A DNA stretch of 64,000 nt from Halomarina ordinaria (GTDB lineage: Archaea; Halobacteriota; Halobacteria; Halobacteriales; Haloarculaceae). The notes beneath the pieces are model-generated. The model made no database searches. It was not told the origin of the DNA and worked only from the letters and a program-made list of their open reading frames with translations. A program made the translations under genes and the position numbers. Shown here piece after piece: positions 59,187 to 64,000 of the stretch (its first letter is position 1; every line of letters begins with the position of its first letter). Where the stretch lies: NCBI RefSeq assembly GCF_030553305.1, contig NZ_JARRAH010000001.1, positions 2,718,163 through 2,782,162 of the forward strand, given 5' to 3'.

Positions 59187-61007
59187 ATGTCTGACACGGA
59201 CACCACCACCGGCCCGAACGCCGCCGACGAGGGCAACGACCTCCGGACGCCCATCGTCGCCGTGCTCGGCCACGTCGACCACGGGAAGACGAGCCTACTG
59301 GACAAGATACGCGGCTCGACCGTCATCGACGGCGAGGCCGGGGCCATCACCCAGCACATCGGGGCGACGGCCGTCCCCCTCGACGTCATCTCCGACATCG
59401 CGGGGAGCCTCATCGACCCCTCGGACTTCGACCTGCCGGGCCTGCTGTTCATCGACACGCCCGGCCACCACTCGTTCTCGACGCTCCGCTCGCGCGGCGG
59501 CGCCCTCGCCGACATCGCCGTCCTCGTCGTCGACGTCAACGACGGCTTCCAGCCCCAGACGCTCGAGGCCCTCGACATCCTCAAGCGCACGCAGACGCCG
59601 TTCGTCGTCGCGGCCAACAAGATAGACACCACGCCCGGCTGGAACCCCCAGGAGGACACCCCGACGCTCCAGACCATCGAGGCTCAGAGCGAGCGCGCGG
59701 AGAACACCCTCAACCAGCGCCTCTACGAGGTCATCGGCGAACTCTCGGACAACGGCTTCTCCGCCGACATGTACTGGCGCGTCCAGGACTTCCGGGGCAA
59801 CATCGGCGTCGTCCCCGTCAGCGCGCTCACCGGCGAGGGCGTCCCCGACCTGCTCACGGTCCTCATGGGACTCTCCCAGCGCTACATGAAGGAGGACATG
59901 GCGGTCGACCTCACCGGCCCCGGGGCCGGGACGGTCCTCGAAGTGAAGGACGAACGCGGCTTCGGCACCACCCTCGACGTCGTGCTCTACGACGGCGTCA
60001 TCCGGACCGACGACACCGTCGTCGTCGGCGCGAAGAACGACCCCATCGTCACCGAGGTGCGCGCGCTCCTGCAACCCCGGCCGCTCGCGGAGATTCGCAC
60101 GGAGAAACGCTTCGAGCAGGTCGACGCCGTGACGGCCGCCGCGGGTGTGAAGATAGCCGCCCCCGACCTCGACGACGCCCTCGCCGGCGCCCCCGTCCGG
60201 GTCGTCCGCGGCCGTCCCGAGGAGGAGGTCGTCGCGGAGGTCGAGGCCGAACTCGCCGACATCGAGGTCGACACCGCCGAGAACGGTATCGTCGTGAAGG
60301 CGGACACCCTCGGCTCGCTGGAGGCCATCGCCAACGCACTCGACGAGGCGGAGGTGCCCATCGTCCGCGCCGAGGTCGGCGACGTCGCCCCCCGCGACGT
60401 CGCGGTGGCGAGCACCGCCGACGACCCCAAACACGAGGTCATCCTCGCGTTCAACGTCGAGGTGCTCCCCGACGCGGCCCAGCAGGCCGAAGACCGCGAC
60501 ATCCGCGTCTTCTCCGACGACGTCATCTACCAGCTCGTCGACGAGTACGACGAGTTCGTCTCGGAGATCGAGCGCGCCCAGCAGACGGCGGTGATGGACA
60601 AGATTTCCCGACCCTGCCGGTTCAGAGTGCTCAAGGACCACGTCTTCCGTCAGAGCAACCCCGCCGTCGTCGGCGTCGAGGTGGCCTCCGGGACGCTCCG
60701 GCGCAACTCCAACGTCGTCGTCTTCCAGGGGAACGAACCGAAGCGCGTGGGGACGCTCAAGAGCCTCCAGGCGCAGGGCGAGGACGTCGACGAGGCGCGC
60801 GTCGGCGAACAGGTCGCCGCCGCCATCGACGGCCCGACCGTCGGCCGCCAGATAGACGAGGGGGACGAACTGTGGGCGGAACTCCCCGAGAAACACGCGA
60901 AGATCCTCGAACAGGAACTGCTCGAGGACATCCCCGGCGACGAGCGCGAGGCGCTGAGCCAGTACCTCGAGAAGCGCCGCAAGGTCGACCCCTTCTGGGG
61001 GAAGTGA
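59187..61007 (+). CDS. infB: Translation initiation factor aIF5B/IF-2
   Basis: A 606-aa GTPase that promotes ribosomal subunit joining. G1 is VLGHVDHGKTSLLDK near residue 28, switch I is EAGAITQHIGATAV, G3 is FIDTPGHHSFSTLRSRG near 88 and G4 is VAANKIDTTPGW near 140. The domain-II and C-terminal beta-barrels follow (GTVLEVKDERGFGTTLDVVL near 250). The start ATG at 59187 (MSDTDTTTG) has a TTAATTG about 24 nt ahead. The 213-nt gap before it contains GC-rich inverted repeats (GAGCG/CGCTC type) around 59085-59130. Confidence 0.93.
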   Translation: MSDTDTTTGPNAADEGNDLRTPIVAVLGHVDHGKTSLLDKIRGSTVIDGEAGAITQHIGATAVPLDVISDIAGSLIDPSDFDLPGLLFIDTPGHHSFSTLRSRGGALADIAVLVVDVNDGFQPQTLEALDILKRTQTPFVVAANKIDTTPGWNPQEDTPTLQTIEAQSERAENTLNQRLYEVIGELSDNGFSADMYWRVQDFRGNIGVVPVSALTGEGVPDLLTVLMGLSQRYMKEDMAVDLTGPGAGTVLEVKDERGFGTTLDVVLYDGVIRTDDTVVVGAKNDPIVTEVRALLQPRPLAEIRTEKRFEQVDAVTAAAGVKIAAPDLDDALAGAPVRVVRGRPEEEVVAEVEAELADIEVDTAENGIVVKADTLGSLEAIANALDEAEVPIVRAEVGDVAPRDVAVASTADDPKHEVILAFNVEVLPDAAQQAEDRDIRVFSDDVIYQLVDEYDEFVSEIERAQQTAVMDKISRPCRFRVLKDHVFRQSNPAVVGVEVASGTLRRNSNVVVFQGNEPKRVGTLKSLQAQGEDVDEARVGEQVAAAIDGPTVGRQIDEGDELWAELPEKHAKILEQELLEDIPGDEREALSQYLEKRRKVDPFWGK

Positions 61008-61051
61008 CGCTGGTAATAACTATTAATTAGCTGGCGCTCGTCGCCCACACC

Positions 61052-61243
61052 GTGAGCGACCACGAGACGGCGCCGACGCGATACGACGCACTGCTCGCCG
61101 CGATGCCCGTAGCGCTCGCTGTAGGGGGCGTCGCGGGGGCCGTCCTCTCGGTCCCGTTCGTGGTCGGCCTGGCCGGCGGGAGCCTCCCGGCCTCCGGGTT
61201 GCTCGGCTACGCGCTGTTCGTCGACCCGCCCGAGGGGGCGTAG
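61052..61243 (+). CDS. Small predicted membrane protein
   Basis: A 63-aa protein with GTG start. After a polar head (MSDHETAPTRYDALLAAMP) come two hydrophobic segments, VALAVGGVAGAVLSVPFVVG and SGLLGYALFVDPPEGA. The AT-rich TATA-like AATAACTATTAATTA lies 23-37 nt ahead, which supports it as a real gene. No family is known to me. It lies between infB and an AEC transporter. Confidence 0.6.
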   Translation: MSDHETAPTRYDALLAAMPVALAVGGVAGAVLSVPFVVGLAGGSLPASGLLGYALFVDPPEGA

Positions 61244-61324
61244 CGCGAGCGACGACTCGCGTGCGACTCCACGCGTCGACCGACGGAACGTAACGCTTGT
61301 AGCCTCCCCACCGAACCACCCGAC

Positions 61325-62275
61325 GTGTCGTTCGTCTCGATTTTCACCACCGCCATCGCCCCCATCATCGCCATCGGCGCGGTGGGCTACGCGCTTGGCC
61401 GTGCGAAGGGCCTCGATACCGGCCCTCTCAACACGGTCACCGTCTACGTCTTCGCGCCGGCGCTGGTCTTTCACAGCCTCGCGACGACGACGCTCGACGG
61501 CGAGACCATCCTGAAGCTCTCGGTCGGCGTGACGGTCTTCGTCCTCCTGATGCTCGGCATCGCGGCGGTCGTGGGCCGGTACGCGACCGACGGCGAACCG
61601 CTGTTCGGCGCGTTCCTCCTCACGTGCGCGTTCGCCAACTGCGGGAACTTCGGCATCCCCCTCTCGACGTTCGCCTTCGGGGAGGTCGGCCGGAGCACGG
61701 CGGTGCTCTACACCGCCGTCCAGAACGTCGTCATGTACACCGTCGGGGTGTTCATCGCCGCGCGCAGCGGCGGGAACGACCCGACTGAGGGCGTGAAACA
61801 CGTCTTCGCCATCCCGCTGGTCTACGCGGTGGTCGCCGCCATCGGCCTCCGGTGGCTCGGCGTCCTCCCACCGGCCGACAGCAGCGCGATGGAGACGCTC
61901 CGACTCGTCGGCGACAGCGCGATTCCGCTCATGCTCCTCATGCTCGGGAGCGAACTCACTGGGACGGACGTCCGGACGGCGGTCGGGAGCGTCGGCGCCG
62001 TCAACGTCCTGAAACTGCTCGTCGCGCCGGTCGTCGCCGTCGGTGTGGTCCTCCTCCTCGCGCCGGCGAACCAGACCGCCGCACGCGTGTTCGTCCTCGA
62101 GTGTGCGACCCCGGTGGCGGTGACGCCGCTCATCCTCCTGCTGGAGTTCGGGCCGGAGACCGACGGTCTCTCGGGTGCCGAGTTCGTCAGCGCGACGGTC
62201 CTCACGTCGACGCTGCTCAGTATCCCGACGCTGACGGCACTCATCGTCCTGTTGCAGTCGGGCGCGCTCGTCTAA
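61325..62275 (+). CDS. AEC-family transporter
   Basis: A 316-aa membrane protein of the auxin efflux carrier family. About nine or ten hydrophobic helices are evident. Family features are AIGAVGYALGRAKGLDTGPL with LNTVTVYVFAPALVFHSLAT near residue 40, TCAFANCGNFGIPLSTFAFG near 100 and the conserved final region ECATPVAVTPLILLLEFG near 260. Members export malonate, malate, amino acids or other small organic acids; the substrate is not predictable. It starts with GTG at 61325. Confidence 0.88.
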   Translation: MSFVSIFTTAIAPIIAIGAVGYALGRAKGLDTGPLNTVTVYVFAPALVFHSLATTTLDGETILKLSVGVTVFVLLMLGIAAVVGRYATDGEPLFGAFLLTCAFANCGNFGIPLSTFAFGEVGRSTAVLYTAVQNVVMYTVGVFIAARSGGNDPTEGVKHVFAIPLVYAVVAAIGLRWLGVLPPADSSAMETLRLVGDSAIPLMLLMLGSELTGTDVRTAVGSVGAVNVLKLLVAPVVAVGVVLLLAPANQTAARVFVLECATPVAVTPLILLLEFGPETDGLSGAEFVSATVLTSTLLSIPTLTALIVLLQSGALV

Positions 62276-62315
62276 CTGGGTGCGGTGAACGAGCGGAACG
62301 AACGGGAGCGGACCG

Positions 62316-62654
62316 TCAGCCGGCCGTCGGCGTCACGTCGTCGACCGCCTGCTTCACCTGCACTGCGGCGCCGGCGGCGAGTTCGTGGACGAGCGCCGCA
62401 CGCTCCTCTTCGGTCGCGTCGGCGGTGACGCCGGCGGAGACGACGTGACCGACCGGTGGCTGGACCGCGAGGGTCGCCTCCGGGCCGTCGCTCCCGTCTC
62501 GTAGTTCGGAGCCGACGACGAACTCGTCGGGGAGCAGCGTCCGCGCGTACGCCGTCATCGCCGTGAGGTCCGTCCGGAACGTCGCGACCTGTTCGGGTGT
62601 CAGGTCCACGTCGGCGTCCGTCGACCGGCCCGCGTACGGTGTGTTGCCGTGCAT
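62316..62654 (-). CDS. Haloarchaeal conserved protein (DUF5811-like)
   Basis: A 112-aa protein starting MHGNTPYAGRSTDADVDLTP, with the central motif AYARTLLPDEFVVGSELRDG then QPPVGHVVSAGVTADATEEE and a C-terminal helix VHELAAGAAVQVKQAVDD. I associate this pattern with DUF5811, a haloarchaeal family without assigned function. It is next to pdaD on the same strand (46-nt gap), so the two may be one transcript. Confidence 0.68.
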   Translation of the reverse strand: MHGNTPYAGRSTDADVDLTPEQVATFRTDLTAMTAYARTLLPDEFVVGSELRDGSDGPEATLAVQPPVGHVVSAGVTADATEEERAALVHELAAGAAVQVKQAVDDVTPTAG

Positions 62655-62700
62655 TCGACCGACCCTCGGGTCGAACGCTTAAAAGTGATGCGAGGTTCGC

Positions 62701-63180
62701 TCAGAGCAGCGGCGTGCTCTCGCCGTACACCGCGAGCGCGAGTGCGGTCGTGTAGCCCGTGTCGGCCGCCTCCGCCGCGACGAGTTCCCGCCCCTCGTCT
62801 TCGAACGGCCAGTCCCGCAGGGCCTTCCCCGCCTCCAGTCCCTCGTCGAGGCGCGACTCGACGGCGGCCTCGTCGCTCCCGCTGGCCTCGTAGAAGAGGC
62901 CGGGGCCGTCCGGCGCGCGCGCCCACGCCAGACCGGCGACCGCACGGCCCGTCTCCACGGTGGCGCGCCCCTCGACCACCGTCAACCGCTCGCCGGGCGG
63001 TCCGAGGTCCGGCGCGACCCCGACGCGTTCGACGCGCGCGTTCGCGGGGATGACCGAGGAGACGGTCACGAGGTTGTAGTTGTGGACACCCGCGGCTGCC
63101 AGTGCCGCGTCGTACGACGCCATGGGCGTTGGGGCGCTCGCCGTGCCGCTCACGACCCGAATCAGTCCCATCGTCGTCAC
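62701..63180 (-). CDS. pdaD: Pyruvoyl-dependent arginine decarboxylase
   Basis: A 159-aa proenzyme that cleaves itself and decarboxylates arginine to agmatine for polyamine or agmatidine synthesis. The self-cleavage Ser pair is in NYNLVTVSSVIPANARVE at about residues 41-42, and the fold signature PTPMASYDAALAAAGVHNYN precedes it. FYEASGSDEAAVESRLDEGL is the beta/alpha segment near the end. The start is taken at ATG 63180; the Met three codons later is also possible. A 336-nt gene-free leader precedes it. Confidence 0.9.
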   Translation of the reverse strand: MTTMGLIRVVSGTASAPTPMASYDAALAAAGVHNYNLVTVSSVIPANARVERVGVAPDLGPPGERLTVVEGRATVETGRAVAGLAWARAPDGPGLFYEASGSDEAAVESRLDEGLEAGKALRDWPFEDEGRELVAAEAADTGYTTALALAVYGESTPLL

Positions 63181-63516
63181 TCAGGGTAAGCGCGCGAAAA
63201 GCGGTTGCGCTTCGCTCGACGCGCGACGGATGCTCTCACTCCCCGTCCGCGCTCGTGGCCGTCTCGTCCGAGGCGAATCGCGTGGCGAACAGGCGACGCC
63301 GCGGCCGCTCGCGGCGAGTGGCGTCGCACACTCGCGTCCCTCGCCGCGACGTGAGTCACGTCACGGGGAGCGCTGGCCGCCCCTTCGGTGATAAACCCTC
63401 CCCGAGGAGTGGAACGACGGCTCGTGTCGCGGTGAGAACAGAGGGGTGCGAGCGGTGCGAGAGAGAGCGAGAGCGGGAGAACAGCGACCGGCCGAACGCG
63501 GGAGCGTCGGTGGCAG
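63181..63516. promoter_or_regulatory. Gene-free region between pan and pdaD
   Basis: 336 nt without a credible gene. On the minus strand TTTATC (63395-63390) would start transcription near 63365, giving pdaD a leader of roughly 185 nt; the odd-centred palindrome ACGTGAGTCACGT lies at 63349-63361, right at that start. Nearer pdaD, a weaker TTTTCG (about 25-30 nt from the ATG) could serve as a second promoter. GC-rich symmetric repeats (CGCTTCGCTCG-like) fill the rest. Confidence 0.45.
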
Positions 63517-64000
63517 TCAGTAGAACGCGACCGGCGTCCCCGGCGAGTCGTCGCCCTCGCCGGCGACCTTCTCGTGGGCGGCGGCGAAGTCCTCCATGCG
63601 GACGTCGGTGCGGTCGTCACGGATGGCGAACATCCCGGCTTCGGTGACGAGGCTGGCGAGTTCCGCACCGCTGAAGCCTTCCGTGTCCTCGGCGAGGGCG
63701 GCGAAGTCGACGTCGTCGGCCAGCGACATCCCGTCGGTGTGGATGTCGAGGATGCGCTCGCGCCCCTCGGCCCCGGGTTCGGGCACCTCGATGAGGCGGT
63801 CGAAGCGGCCGGGGCGGAGGATGGCGCGGTCGAGCATGTCGAAGCGGTTCGTCGCCGCGATGATGCGGATCTCGCCGCGGTCGTCGAAGCCGTCCATCTC
63901 GGCGAGCAGTTGCATCATGGTGCGCTGGACCTCGGCGTCGCCCGACGTCTTCGAGTCCGTCCGTTTCGAGGCGATGGCGTCGATCTCGTCGATGAAGATG
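63517..64000 (-). CDS. pan: Proteasome-activating nucleotidase PAN, C-terminal part
   Basis: The gene runs off the right edge; about 160 residues are visible. [15 protein letters not shown] is the Walker B region, then [40 protein letters not shown] followed by FDR (SRH with sensor 1 Asn and the Arg fingers), and the helical lid domain with [20 protein letters not shown]. These are the hallmarks of 26S/PAN-type AAA ATPases that unfold proteins for the 20S proteasome. The C-terminus ends TPVAFY; the HbYX gate-opening motif would require Tyr at the penultimate position, and here it is Phe. Confidence 0.9.
   Translation of the reverse strand, partial: IFIDEIDAIASKRTDSKTSGDAEVQRTMMQLLAEMDGFDDRGEIRIIAATNRFDMLDRAILRPGRFDRLIEVPEPGAEGRERILDIHTDGMSLADDVDFAALAEDTEGFSGAELASLVTEAGMFAIRDDRTDVRMEDFAAAHEKVAGEGDDSPGTPVAFY

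Overview
The window is chromosomal DNA of a haloarchaeon (class Halobacteria). GC content is very high, predicted proteins are rich in Asp and Glu, and many genes have a TATA element 25-30 nt before the start codon, as expected for leaderless transcripts. The gene content is archaeal and haloarchaeal: archaeosine transglycosylase with archaeosine synthase, Pus10 and TrmY, aIF5B, NOB1, the proteasome-activating ATPase PAN, pyruvoyl arginine decarboxylase, bacterio-opsin-activator (Bat) type regulators and HalOD1. The genus cannot be fixed from the sequence alone. I see no insertion sequence, transposase, integrase, CRISPR array or rRNA. The only complete RNA gene recognised is tRNA-Pro(CGG).

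Layout. 1-5.5 kb: archaeosine synthesis (arcS partial, tgtA), an HTH/FilR1-type regulator, a DUF4870 membrane protein, NUDIX and CHY zinc-finger genes, and a squalene/phytoene synthase. 5.7-11.8 kb: an adenosylcobalamin-dependent diol/glycerol dehydratase system, made of reactivase subunits (ddrA, ddrB), a free-standing GlcG/HbpS (DUF336) protein, and the large, medium and small dehydratase subunits. No microcompartment shell gene is present. 11.8-13.7 kb: a small zinc-ribbon gene, an array of tRNA-Pro 3'-end copies beside the intact tRNA, an EamA transporter and trmY. 13.8-17.4 kb: an STT3/AglB-like membrane protein convergent with UDP-glucose dehydrogenase. 17.5-23.3 kb: a metallo-beta-lactamase/iron-alcohol-dehydrogenase pair, a CbiM-PDGLE metal-uptake pair, and an acyl-CoA ligase/cyclase pair.

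23.3-32.4 kb is a glycan gene cluster: sugar nucleotidyltransferase, polyprenyl-phosphate sugar transferase, three NAD-dependent epimerases and a UDP-sulfoquinovose-synthase-like protein, interrupted by a Bat-type regulator and two small DUF7344-type regulators. 32.4-41.1 kb: an alpha/beta hydrolase, mutS-mutL, glmS and a GlmU-like bifunctional enzyme. 41.1-47.8 kb: small regulators and membrane proteins, uppP, pus10 and a Tat-exported polysaccharide deacetylase. 48-55.8 kb: rnhB, secF-secD, HalOD1, and a 971-aa multi-sensor regulator. 55.9-64 kb: pgi, a CPBP protease, a ribbon-helix-helix protein, nob1, a PRC-barrel protein, infB, an AEC transporter, pdaD and the C-terminal part of pan.

How the genes may work together. 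The dehydratase needs cobalamin, so the CbiM-type cobalt/nickel uptake pair about 8 kb away may support it, though this is not shown. Sugar activation (nucleotidyltransferases, UGD, GlmS/GlmU-like), epimerases, the sulfoquinovose-type enzyme, the sugar transferase, UppP-like lipid recycling and the STT3-like protein together suggest surface glycan assembly, possibly with a sulfonated sugar. Four tRNA modification genes (arcS, tgtA, trmY, pus10) lie in the window; Pus10 and TrmY act in sequence on position 54 of tRNA. Many intergenic gaps hold well-formed inverted repeats on or near the TATA/start region and are listed as candidate operators.
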